NCBI RefSeq assembly: GCF_016859285.1 | Contig: NC_053411.1 | Span: forward strand, 4,724,316-4,788,315 | Direction: 5' to 3' | Length of the DNA: 64,000 bases | Origin: Xiphias gladius | Lineage: Eukaryota > Chordata > Actinopteri > Istiophoriformes > Xiphiidae | Shown: piece after piece, positions 1 through 20,200 of the stretch | Position numbering within the stretch: the first letter of the stretch is position 1 | Layout of the letters: the number at the start of each line of letters is the position of its first letter | The notes under the pieces: generated by a model | Databases searched by the model: none | Told to the model about the DNA's origin: nothing | Seen by the model: only the letters and a program-made list of their open reading frames with translations | Program-made: the position numbers and the translations under genes

Positions 1-960
1 TGTAGCGAAATATAAACCAGCAAAGCCACTATAAACCAACTTTGAAGGCAGCTGAAATGATTAGGAACCTGATACTAGTCTAGTAAACTGTCCAAATTGC
101 CCTTAATTTGTCCAAGGCAAGGTTTGTGAGAGAACTGTCAGTAACTGCGCGTTGAAAAAGTGGCCGTGCACACCGGCGTCAGGGGCCATTGCCACAAGTA
201 CCTTTTCTATTTACAGGGACTGTAATGCAGGGACTACATTTCTTCTGCCTACACAGAGAGAAATACAGGGAGGCCAAATGTCACAAAAACTCACAGTTCT
301 AAATAAATATGTCCCCATCTGCCAACATCAAGTTGTGGTTTTAACAACACTGTTTTGGCCGTATATGTTCCAAACAGATCATCATACCAACCCCCCCCCC
401 CCCTTATCTCTTCACCACAGTTAACCATATGACTCAACAGCACAGCTTCTGTTTTATTCAGCAGCAGTATAAAAATGTCACGTTACAACCAAATTTGTGA
501 AAACTCACCAGCTTTCCCGAAACACATCCACAGAGGAATTGCCACAAGCACTGGGCTCCTGCCCCACACGCCCATGTTAACACTGGCTCGACACCGACAA
601 CTGGGGTCTTCAGCAAACAGCAACAGCAAACCGAGCTACTTATGGGCGCTTTTTTTCTTTAACTGTGTTCTGGTGAGGACTCGAGTGTCGCATACCCCAC
701 TGCCAAGAGGGGAAGTTGTGGTCTGAGCTTTAAGTCCATTTGTCTCAGATCTCATCAGACCACTCCCTCTTTAACACCATACCAGAGGAAGGACATACCA
801 TCGAAGCTTTGGTCTCTGCTGTGATGTTTATACTTGATTTTTGTTCATGTTTTCAGACAACTTAAGGAAATGGAGCATTTGAAAAAGAGCAGTGTTTGTG
901 ATGGTATAAATTTCTCCATCAGCTTTTCCCAATTTCACAGTGAAAAAAACTCAACTCATT
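1..960. other. Intergenic DNA downstream of ndufs2; no gene seen
   Basis: No exon with supporting splice sites or recognisable protein on either strand. It contains a C-run near 392-402. The open frames here are short and have no family resemblance. Confidence 0.5.
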
Positions 961-993
961 ACTTGAAGGTTTGGTCATAAAATATTTATTACG

Positions 994-999
994 TTTATT
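994..999 (-). terminator. Candidate ndufs2 polyadenylation signal AATAAA
   Basis: AATAAA on the minus strand about 150 nt past the stop codon, with a second copy at 985-990. This would give a short 3' UTR of roughly 170-180 nt. Confidence 0.6.
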
Positions 1000-1147
1000 T
1001 GGGCATTGTACATCAGTGATTATAAGCAGAGTCATCTCTCAAAAGTCTCAGTACAGCGAATAGCGAACAGGAAGAGAACTTGACTAGCAGATGTGTGAAG
1101 GGGAGAAAGATTTCTCTTCAGATATCTAACGCATTACCAGCATCACG

Positions 1148-9590
<8,443 letters not shown>

Positions 9591-9720
9591 CTTGGCTGTC
9601 AGACAACCTCTGGCAGATGACGTAGAGGAGTTTCTTCTTTTGTTTGTTGCAGAGGCGCATCAGTTGCGTAAGGTTTGTGTCTGCCACCTATCGGCAAGAT
9701 ATATCCCAAATCAGAAGGTA
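9591..9720 (-). promoter_or_regulatory. Probable ndufs2 5' UTR and proximal promoter with YY1-like motif at the ATG
   Basis: The start codon lies in the minus-strand string GCCAAGATGGCAGCC, which fits the YY1 consensus AAnATGGCnGC often found at the start sites of mitochondrial and ribosomal genes. No TATA box is evident just upstream. Transcription start is inferred, not seen. Confidence 0.45.
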
Positions 9721-10180
9721 CTTGTTTATGGGCAGTGTAGTTTTTTTAAATACGTGTTTCAAGTATATTACAAATTATATATATAAACATGTATGATGAC
9801 TGTAGGACAATTGTCAGGCCTATATGTAACTTCTAGAGGTTAGTAACATAGCAAAAAATTGCCAAGAAAAAAGCGTCGATATTATCTATATTATGTATTT
9901 CATTATTTTCAGTTAAAAAAAAAAAGTCCCTGCACTCATATACCTGACATAATTTTTAAAGTTTTATATTTGTATCCTATGCTGTGAATTTGTCATGAAC
10001 AAACATTCAGAATTTATGATATTAAAGGTATATTTAAAAATAATATTCTTTGAATAAACTCTATAGTGTTGTGTGTAAGAATATAATACAGGTTTAAAAC
10101 TTAAATTCAGTCTGGATTTGGGCTCCAATACCAGCAGGTGCATGTTAAAAATACCCATCTGCTTAAAGATGACAAACTCT
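9720..10180. other. Short AT-rich gap between kirrel1 3' end and ndufs2 promoter
   Basis: About 0.5 kb separating two genes on the same strand. No exon, RNA gene or repeat family is recognised. Confidence 0.5.
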
Positions 10181-10202
10181 GCATTTTATAAAAAACAGTG
10201 CT

Positions 10203-10208
10203 TTTATT
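10203..10208 (-). terminator. Candidate kirrel1 polyadenylation signal AATAAA
   Basis: The minus strand reads ACATAAATAAAAGCACTG. It is the clearest AATAAA downstream of the kirrel1 stop and implies a 3' UTR of nearly 2 kb that includes two (UG)n tracts. Not proven; an earlier site could be used. Confidence 0.45.
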
Positions 10209-10490
10209 TATGTAATACTGTGGAAAAATAATTACATACCATTTTTAAAAAATATTGAAGATAATGAAATTAAAAAATGAGAGTTTAACGTTCGTTGTAC
10301 ATCTTTTGAACAGTTGTCTCTGCTACGAAGAACAGTACAATAAGATAAACATTGGATTTTTCTAAATTCAAAGACACAATAATACAGGATACAGTCCTAC
10401 CAGAGGTATAAAAGTACTGTAACAGGATTGTGAGAGAAATGATATGGACATATACTGAAACACACATCTGCACACTTGGGACACAGACAT

Positions 10491-10560
<70 letters not shown>

Positions 10561-10567
10561 ACACATA
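10491..10567. repeat. (CA)n microsatellite in the kirrel1 3' UTR region
   Basis: About 35 CA units on the plus strand with minor interruptions at the right end; (UG)n in the sense of kirrel1. Confidence 0.95.
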
Positions 10568-10754
10568 CTGTATACACACTGACATGTATACAATATTCGC
10601 GCGCACACTCGAGTCGGGCACCGCGTGTTTACAGTGTCCTTCCCATACAAACGCAATCATTCACACATCAATACAAACACACTGTACAAATCGATGTGCG
10701 CGCCAATGCCCACGCACTCCCTCTTGATCTCTCTCTCTCTCACACTCACAATCG

Positions 10755-10788
10755 CACACACACACACACACACACGCACACACACATA
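10755..10788. repeat. (CA)n microsatellite, short
   Basis: CA units interrupted by one CG, 200 nt from the longer CA tract. Confidence 0.9.
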
Positions 10789-12161
10789 CACTTGCAGTCA
10801 TACACTAAAACATGTCAATTTTGTGGACAAGCCTTCATTGAACCTCTCCATACACATTCTCCTCTGGCCGTTTTGGCAGACAGACGATTAGGACTGATTC
10901 AAAACGGAAATGTATGACACGTTCCCCTATAAGGCCACTCAGTTCTAAATCCAACATCTGGGTTTTTCTCTCTGTCCGCACCAGGCTTGTAGTTAAGAGC
11001 TCAGAGAAAAAGGCTCCAGCCTACAAAAATGTCTGAGAATGACCAAGCCTGGCTTGTAAAGCAACAGTCGCCATTAGAAGGAGCTTCTACTGCATATACA
11101 TGGTCTAAGGTGAAGAACAACATGAACACTTGGCACTAGGTTTCTTTCATTACTCTGATATACCCTTCCGATGTGAAATACATCCTGATTTCGGGCTCTG
11201 TTGTTCGCACAACTCTTCACTCTGTCTCAGTGGATTTCACGCCCAAGCTATGTGCGCTTACGTTCAAACTTTTGGTCCATACATACACATTACATGTTTT
11301 ACATTGACAAAAATAATTCTGTAATGTTAAAAAATAGAATACAAAGCTCTAGTCTGGTGTGCAAATAAAAAGAAGAAGACATTACACAGATATAGATAAG
11401 GGACGTCCAAGCACGAATACTGTAGATGCAGTGCAAAATGATGAGAAATCTTACCCAACCCCACCCCCACCCCGGCCCCAACACACTCCCCCCACGCTGC
11501 CTAGCAGACATGATGGCATGTACCACTGTACAAAAGGGCATTCTGGGATATTATATATATATATATATGTGCTCTATGATCGTTGAATAAGACAACCAGC
11601 AACAAAATTTGAAAAATGGCGGCCAGAAATGACTTCCACTGGTTGAGGTTTGTTTTCCGATCAGAGTGTACCATATTTGACAGTCAGTTTGCCTTAAGAC
11701 GTTCTCTCTCATCATTTACAAAGTCAGTTCATAGCAAAGGCTATGGGCTCCAAAGATCTGTGATCACTCCTTCTCTCTCTGATTCTTTCTCTCTCTCCCA
11801 GTCTTGATTGTGACTTGCGCCGTCCGCTCTTTAAGAGCTCAAATATACAAACACATTGGGAGTGAGGGAATTCAAAATCATGTGGAATTTCCCTTCCCTG
11901 TCTCACTAAAACTCCTTCTTTCCCCCTCGTCTCCTTTTCTCTCTCTGTTGCTTCTGTGTTTTCTCATACCCTCCCTGTCTCAAGGGCATGGTCTTCTGAC
12001 TCTGTGCATGGGTGTGTGTGATGCTTTTCTGTGGTCTGTAGTCGTGTTTGTGTTCAGTAGGGTGTGTTAGTGTGCGAAAATGCGTGCCTGTAAATCTGTG
12101 ATTGTGTGTTTTTAGGTGTGACGCTATTTATAAGACTGTGAGGTGGTTATGCGTCTCTGTC

Positions 12162-12824
12162 TCACACGTGAGTCTGCATCCTCTGTGTGTGTCGGCTGTG
12201 GGAGTAGTCAGAGTGTTGCGAGGTGTAGGAGAAGCGAGTGGAGCTGCCGTACTTCCCCAGTCCAGTCTCTGATCCCGAGGGAGCTGGGCCCCCGGGACCG
12301 ACCCCAACCCCTGGGCCCCCCACCCCGGATCCCACCCCATACATTTCATAGGATGGGCCGGCCTCCAGCGGGGCCAAGCTGGATGGGGCGAAACCCAATC
12401 GGTAGGTCGTGTAATGCGAGGGGTATCCATAATTGTCGTAGGCCAGCGGAGAAGTGGAGTCCAGGAGGCTGCAGTCCCCCGGGAAGTCGCTGGCTGCGGG
12501 GGCGGGGTTGGCAGAGGGCTGCTGGCTCTGGCCCCCACGGGTGAAGGTGTTGAACTGGGCGTAGCTGATGTGGGACAGTCTGGATGGGGGTCGGGGGTCA
12601 TAGCAGGCCTGGGGGCGGCCAGGGGAGGTAAGGGGTCCAGGGGGGCCGGGGGCTCCTCCACTGGCCGTGGCTCCCGAGCCACCAGCGCTGCTGCTAATGG
12701 ACGCAGCTCCCCCTGGTGTTCCTGCAGGGGAGCGGTAGTCAGAGTAGTGCATGGTGGAGCGGGAGGCAGGGCGGCCTTCATCGTGGGTGGAGGCTCGCAC
12801 GTTGTAGTAGCCATTGGTGGGATC
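12162..12824 (-). CDS. kirrel1: kirrel1 last coding exon, cytoplasmic tail
   Basis: 220 codons from [10 protein letters not shown] to RMQTHV. The middle has two low-complexity blocks: Ala/Gly/Ser/Pro after [10 protein letters not shown], and Gly/Val/Pro around [17 protein letters not shown]. The region is very GC-rich compared with the neighbouring introns, so long spurious frames appear on the opposite strand. Confidence 0.93.
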   Translation of the reverse strand, partial: DPTNGYYNVRASTHDEGRPASRSTMHYSDYRSPAGTPGGAASISSSAGGSGATASGGAPGPPGPLTSPGRPQACYDPRPPSRLSHISYAQFNTFTRGGQSQQPSANPAPAASDFPGDCSLLDSTSPLAYDNYGYPSHYTTYRLGFAPSSLAPLEAGPSYEMYGVGSGVGGPGVGVGPGGPAPSGSETGLGKYGSSTRFSYTSQHSDYSHSRHTQRMQTHV

Positions 12825-15800
12825 CTGAAGATAGAGACGGAGAAAGAGAGCAAGAAACACAAGAGAGAGTGGGCATTAAGAAAATGTATAAAGAGAATTA
12901 TGATCAACATAATTTTTTATATACCCATGTATGGATTCTTAAGGTCAAAAGGATTCTATCATAATAATGTAGTGCTCTCTTCTGATCCCCACAGAGAAAT
13001 TCTCAATCTTGTAGAAGGTCAGAGGTCGGGGTGAACTGCCCGCCTCGAGCTGGTCAGCATCTAGGTCAGGATTCATTTAGATTGCGCTGTGTGTGCAGTT
13101 GGGTCCTTTTCTGTGACTCAGCTGCTTGAGATCAGGGTCTCAGCCCTTTTCAGAAATATATGCAGATCAAGATTCGGATGAAACAGGCTCTGCATGTGAG
13201 AAGTAATTGTGATCTGCGTGAGCAGATTACAATTGCAGTCGCAACTTCCCACAAAACTGTGGGATTAATCCACCAGGACCGGCATCATAGAGCAGCCTCT
13301 GAAATTATGTCAGGTGATGGTGTAGGTTAGCAGGCTGCGATCTGTATCTCTAATACCTGAAAGGATCTTTAAATAAATATTCCTGGAGAACAATAATGAG
13401 GAAAAAAGCTTCTGCTGTGTCCTAATTCTATCCTCCATACTAATTTATATTACATATACAGTATAATATACACTATTTTCTATAGTATACTGTTTTTGCA
13501 GTTAGTACACAAGAAATCAATGTGCCGTTTGGTACTAACAGGAAATAATACAAGATTTGTGCAAGTGCACGTCAATCAAGCTGAAAACGTGGAAGAGCAC
13601 TGTCCAAAAAAACCTTACCAAGGGAAAAAAAAAGTAATAGTCATTTTTTTGCTTTCTGACGTGTTCAAGGAGCTGTCTCACCAACATCTACATCTGTTTT
13701 AGTTTTTTTTCTGGCTTTGAGCAGCTGCTCCATTTCCTCTGGAAATTGGATCCAACACAAGCACTCTTAAAAATCATTTCTTGGTATGTATACAGACTTT
13801 TTAGTATAACTTGAGTATACTTCAGTCTGTCACGTTTCAAGTGTGAGCAAACTACATGCTCGAGCCCTGCTTTGAAATATTACATCATGTGGTATGGAAC
13901 TGGACCCCAGCTTTGATTTTTCGACCAAGGTAACAAGAAAAAACCTGAAATTTGAATGTCCGTGTTTTATTCCAGGCTTCTTCAGCAGAGTGGATCCCTG
14001 CCAACATGCAGGGTTGACCCCAGGATGTCTGGGTGAAGGAAAGACGCTCTCCCTGCTCATTACACCCCCTGCTGAACGCTCAAACATTGCTTAGCTGCTA
14101 TTTCTGACACGATTCTACCATTTCATTGCCTCTGACGTACCCAGACTTCTCCCCCGCCCAACTTTGTTTCGCTGCTTTTGTGCTACAGGCGGCGGGACGA
14201 AAGAAAAAGAAGAAGAAGAAAACAAAAAGTCTGGTTGAGGCTGTTGTCTGGGTGATCTAACCACCTCCTGAGGTGGATTCATGTCTAGTATCTCTTCAAA
14301 GTGATCCAGGGCTGCACTCCAGCTAGAGTTGTGGTGTGTTTGCCCTTACAAAATATTCATGGGGGGGGGGTTCAGCAGAACATTTTGGCAGCTTTACGCG
14401 TGAAAATGCATTCATCACTTTAACCCAACCCCAGGGTGTCAAAATGTATAAATGATTCATGCCAGCTGAATGGGCAGAATATGCCTGAACTTCCTTTGTT
14501 CTTTTAAAATTTTCTTTTCAATTTGATTTTTTTTTTTTTTTAAATCTGGGCTTACTTTAAATAGTTTCAAGATGAGTGAGACAAATTTCCAAGTAATCAG
14601 AGAAGCTAGTTGCCTCAGAGTTGGACCTTGAGCGAAGGGCGGAAAAGGACTAAAAGAGATCCAGCAGTTGAAGAAAGGCTGACCGCATTGCAAAATGTTT
14701 TGTTCTAAAATATCCCATTCTATTATTCTCATAGATATTGAGTAGCGCTAAGTTTAAAGATCTCCTACACACATACCACCAGCACATGAAAGAGAGCACA
14801 TCTCTGCTGAAGACAGTGTGAAGTCTTCATTAGCTGTTTTTGTTGATTGGTCCAAATGACGAACTGGCTTAAAATTAGAATAATCATTACGATGAGGTTT
14901 TTTTTTTTCTACTCTGCTGGTCACAGCCAACAACATGTTGCCCAGAGAAAACAAGGCAGCAGAAGCCAAAAAAAAAAAAAAACCCATCAAAACAAACCCA
15001 ACATACTGTTGAATGAAGAAAACTGAAGGAAAGAAGGAGGTCTACGAGGGGAATTGTGTATCGATATGGAGGAACAGTCATAATAAGTCATATTTGTTGG
15101 CTCACAACAGTTAGACTCACTGTACAGACACTGTACAGGAAAATAGTTACTAGATAAAAACCTGCCCATGTCAGTCAATTGGACAGACTTGTGAAATCTA
15201 AATGGTTTATGAGGTATTTCATGTGGTTAATAAGCCACTGGTGCAAAACAGCAATAGCCTTTGAGGAGAAAATGTGAAGGGAAAAAAAAGCAAGTTATCA
15301 TTTAAGACAACTCTACTATATATATATGTCATATTTAGATATGAAATCATTGTTACAAGCTTTGCTCCTGACACATGTTTCTTAACCACTTTAGACGTAC
15401 TGGGAGTCAGCTGCTAGTTTGATTCTGCGTCCTTGATTTCAGCCGTCTGAGTTCTGGCTCCTGCGGTCCACGGTTAAAAACCCAATTGAAGCTGTCCGTT
15501 CAAATCCCTCTCCTTGGTCTACTTCTGACTCTTCTATATGCTCATGTGCACCCTCCAGAGGGTTTCAAATGGAGTTTTGAAAATGTCACTTTTTCCTCTG
15601 TCAAATAGAAGTTCAGTTTTTCAGAAAACACTGGGTTTAAGCATCAAACCTTTAGAGAATGGTAGTGAAATTGCAACCAACTTTCACTTATCATGGAAAC
15701 GCTTGTTTCCCAAAAGGAAAAATCCATACTTCTTAATACTACCACTGGTACCAGTGTTGATTGATCACCTTCATTATGGCAGTGATGACACAAGATGCCG

Positions 15801-17220
15801 CAATCCATCAACGGAGTCACCTGGGATCACATATTCCTAAATGAGGGCTTGTTTCAGTGTAAAAATTTTTAGTATGCAGTTCTTCCGAGTCTATTTTTTC
15901 AGCCTGGCCAATACTCTGAGTGTCATCCCAGGTGACAACGACACTGTACATCACTGGATGAAAGTCATCACTCAGAGTCTCCATGTCAGTAATGATCAGG
16001 ATATTTGCAGCCCGTCGAGGTATAATTAGAATGAAACCTTGCTCCAAAAACAACTCCACAAGACCTGACTCTGACTTCTGCACAATTTCATGTCAACGCT
16101 TTGTTTACTCTGACTCTGTGTCCCTTGTATGTGTTTCTCTAGTTATGTGTGTACCTGTGATTGTAACCCTTCTCAGCAAATTGGGAGTCTTTTAGTAGGA
16201 AAAAAGTCTGTTTGTTAAGATTTTGAGGACCATCTGCTTCCCGAGGGACTGGATAGAAATGAGTGTTTCCGGCATCTGTGTGATCTCACCTTTAGGTCAT
16301 ACTCCTGGCGGGTGTCCAGCGTGTCACTGCGGAGGTCAGACTTGAGCTCTATGTCATCTTTAAAGGGCTGATTGGAGGGAGAGAAGGACACAGAGGGGAG
16401 AAACTAAACCGTCAAACAACAAAACAAAACAAAACAAAAAGGAGGAGAGAAGGTGCCATAACAAAACAGAAGAGGGAAGGAGGCAACAGAGTATGACAGG
16501 AGAAGAGAAAATGGAATTAAAAGTGTTAAAAGGGAGCTATTACAGGGGAAAGCAGAGTTTGTTTTTTGTCAAAAGGTGTAACGCAGGGAGAGGTTACTGA
16601 GTTAATATGAGTTTTTTTCTACAACTGCAGGCTGTGTAAACAGTGTCCGGCACAAGCACACATATCCCGCTGCTGCTCACCGAGTACATGGCCTTGACCA
16701 TGCGCGAAGCCGTGGACACGCTGCCGGAGTCCTCCTCTAAGCTGTGGGTCTCCTTGTTTATCGTCTCCACCTTGATGTCCGGCTTACCCAGCGTGACCCC
16801 GCGCCGACCTGGAAGCAAAACACGGCAAGGTTGAATACGGCTGGGCGCCCAGATCTCGGCCGGCGTGTTTTCATGAGCTGAAGGAGCAAGTTCAGAGGGG
16901 ACCTATGTCCAACATTATGGAGAGGAAGTTGCTGTTTGATTTTCTTTGGTTCGCTGCAAGGTCTAGTGATGAGCATTTAAACCATAATCCTCTCAAAAAA
17001 AAAAAGAAAAGGAAAAAAAAAAATTGGAAAACTTCTGCTTTACTTGCAGTTTGCTGACTCTCTTTATACTGTATTTGCAAAGCAGATGGAGAGTATGACT
17101 CACTGCCTTTGCGCTGTCGGTAGAAGATAAGAACGAGGACCAGCAGAAAGATGAACAAGAGGATGGTGGAGCCCACTGTCCCGCCGGCAATTATTCCCAC
17201 TGGGACCTCCTCTGAAATGG

Positions 17221-17254
<34 letters not shown>

Positions 17255-20200
17255 CAGAGATAGTGAGGGAAATGGTGAGCCGGGGATTGCAATGTCTGTT
17301 AAGAGCTGCACAAGCAAGATTTTAATGTGAGAAATCCCACCATTTTATGAACCTAAATCACATAGGAGTACCCCATCCCCAGTTAATTTGTTCTACTTGT
17401 CCATTTGAGGTGCAAAATGTAGTCTACCTGTAATAAATTGTTTCTTGTCTTTTTGGTGTCCAAAGCATCATGCAGTTTACTGACAAATTAATATGAGTGA
17501 GACACTGGATGTCACCTGTAATCGAGTCAAATCACCTGAGATTATAATTCTCAGGTTTTGCAAAGCAATTGGATTCAATTCAGTTATTCAAATGGAAAAA
17601 ATGTTCCCCACTTCTGCATCTTGTTTTCCCTCCGTTCTTATATACCTATAGTATTTAACTTTATACTGTGATATCAAAATCATGACAAAATCATATCATA
17701 TACAAAAAAAGTCTTGAGCTCATAAACTCAAAATTCATTTGCAAAAACAAAGTTTTCTGAATCTCAAGAGTGAAATGGGCATGCCTTTTTTTGGCTAATC
17801 CAGTGAATTATACCTGATTGATCAAAATATTCTATCTCATTGATGCAAAAGGAAAATCCAATGTTGCCATTATGCAGTCCTACTAAATGATTTGCAACAT
17901 TGTCTTCAATGGTTCAATACGTATCAGGGTATATATATCGTGTTTACGGACTAAAATCAACAGCGTTCCAACACACCAGTCTCCTCCAGCGTGATGATCA
18001 TGGTGCCAGGGCCGAAGGAGTTCCAGGCCGTGCAGTTGTAGGTGGACAGGAAGTCGGACTCCATCACGTTGTTGATGGTGAGGGTAGAGAGGACGCCGCC
18101 GCCCTCAGCTGACGACTTGCTCTGCTCCACCGTGTACCTCTCCAGCAGCGTCCCCTTCTCCTTCTCCCACACGTTCTCCTTCCACGCCCACACCTGCGGC
18201 GCGCACGCACACACAGGCAGGAGGCCATATTAGGTTATATCGCAATTACTTCAGACCTATTGGTTTTCTGCATTTTTTCCCAGGACGTTACACTTGTCAT
18301 GGTATGAAAGCAACTGAAAGAGCATTTACACATCATATGACACTGTATCTTGCTAGTCAAACCCTCATGGACGAGTCTATTAGGTGGTCATAATGCAGAC
18401 TGACTCAGGTACAAACACACTAGGCCATTAAATTAAGAATTGACTTAGTAAAACACAACTTGAATAGGGAGATGACCTTAACTTGAACACGGATGATGAC
18501 TATGCCATAGCAGTCCAAAATGTTCGTAAATAAAGTAGACACAGTAGCTACAACTTCATTTTAATATATCTGAGACCACAAATGATTCACTTGGTGAAGT
18601 CTAAGAATTCTTAAGGCATTCCCAGGTGTAGTGTGGACGTGGGAAATTGTATGCATATGTTTCAGAGCTGCACACATTTGATTTTCCTCTAGGTAAAATG
18701 TCACTGAAACCTTGGCGACGATATGTCAAGCCTACATACCAATGGAAACCTGACTGATCCTTTAGGGGATACCTCCACACTTACCAAGCCCTCACTAAAA
18801 ATATTCCAATCTTTTCAAGGAACAGTTCAGAATTTTGGGAAATATGCTCATTTGCCTTCTCGCTGAGAGTTAGATAAGAAGACTGATACCAATCTCACGT
18901 CTGTACGCCGAATACGAACCTACAGCCGGCAGCCGGTTGGCTTCGCTAAGCGGAAAGACTTGAAAAAGAGGGAAACAGCTAGCACGGCTCCACCCAAAAC
19001 TAACAAAATCCACCCACCAGCATCTCTACAGGTATTGGACAGAGCCAGGCTGCTGGCAGTAGCTTGAAGATTTACCCCACAGAAACGAGAGTGGTAGCCT
19101 ATCAATATTCTTCTTGGCAAGAAAGTGAATATGTTTATTACCCAGAACCTCTCATTACTTCTTTAGGGACAGGCGTAATGGCAGTCCGTTGAACTCTTCT
19201 TGAAAAATAGCAATCCCTTTCTCTGTAAGTGTGTAATTTTAAGAAATCTTTAAAATAAAGGATAAAAAAGAAAAATACAACATAACATTTAAATCTATAA
19301 ACTATTTGATTCCAGGTGTAAAATATTTCCTCATATCAGAGTGACGGGCCGATGATATTTAGTGAAAAGCCATTATTGGCCATATATAACTGTCTAACTT
19401 GAATACACACTATTGAAGTGCATGACAGAAAAAGACTACATACACGTACATCAAGTACACACTCACATGGAAACACACACGTTACATGACTTCCTAGGGC
19501 CGGCAACAGTTTGTATGTTTCTGCAGACGGACTAGGAGGTGGGTGGGGGTGACTGAGCTGGCGAGAATCTTGCACAGTCTCGAACCTTAAAGCCACTAAA
19601 AGCAGCTCTATTATTCAGCACTGAAGTACTGTACTAAGGAGAGTTAATTATGCATAAGCCCACATGTTTCCATAATCTGCCCACTTATTCCAGAGAAAGA
19701 GAATCTCCTGGCTCAAGCGTTTACTGGGACAACTGTTCCTCTCCAGTCCTTTATATTTTATAAATCTTTTTCTGTCCCAACCTCTGCCACTTGCATTAGG
19801 AGCGTGCACTGCGAGTCAGGATGGATCCGTCACGGAGGCCAGAGGGAGCCGAGGAACTACTACTACTGCGTCCCTGTGATGCAGCCGAGTGGAGAGCGCA
19901 TCCGAGCTGATTTCTGACGCAGGAGCTAAAAGCAGACCGGCTTAGTGTTAGTGTTGGTTTGTTTACGTGATGGGATGGAGGAACATTCTGGGAGAGTTTA
20001 AGGGTGAGTCACCACTCAAAAAGAAAAGGGGACAGTGCCTAAAAGCAGTTACTGTGCAGGAGTGGAGCCATTTAGGAACAGGAAGATACAGTAACAGTAA
20101 AATACAAATTGCTGTAAGATTAAAACGTATAAACTCGTGCTCTTTGTGACCAAAGCTTTTCCTTGTTTGGCAGTTTTTGTCTGAATAACTGATGCTGGGC

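Larger units (their letters stand above)
10209..12161 (-). other. Probable kirrel1 3' UTR
   Basis: No coding frame with a family match between the kirrel1 stop and the candidate poly(A) signal. It contains (CA)n at 10491-10567 and 10755-10788 (UG in the transcript), a TA run near 11553-11568 and T/C-rich patches at 11760-11960. Confidence 0.45.

Noticed and set aside
10285-10917. Frames with long His-Thr or Val-Cys alternation around CA repeats (also at 2621-2879, 23925-24344, 36921-37666, 42027-42335)
   Set aside because: Simple translation of CA/TG dinucleotides, not genes. The last one only shares its start codon with the real kirrel1 exon 1.
12128-12910. 260-codon minus-strand frame over the last kirrel1 exon
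   Set aside because: Alternative frame of the same strand; Pro/Ala/Thr-rich, whereas the overlapping frame matches KIRREL1 residue by residue to its C-terminus.
12414-13034. 206-codon plus-strand frame opposite the last kirrel1 exon
   Set aside because: Gly/Arg-rich shadow of a GC-rich coding exon on the other strand.
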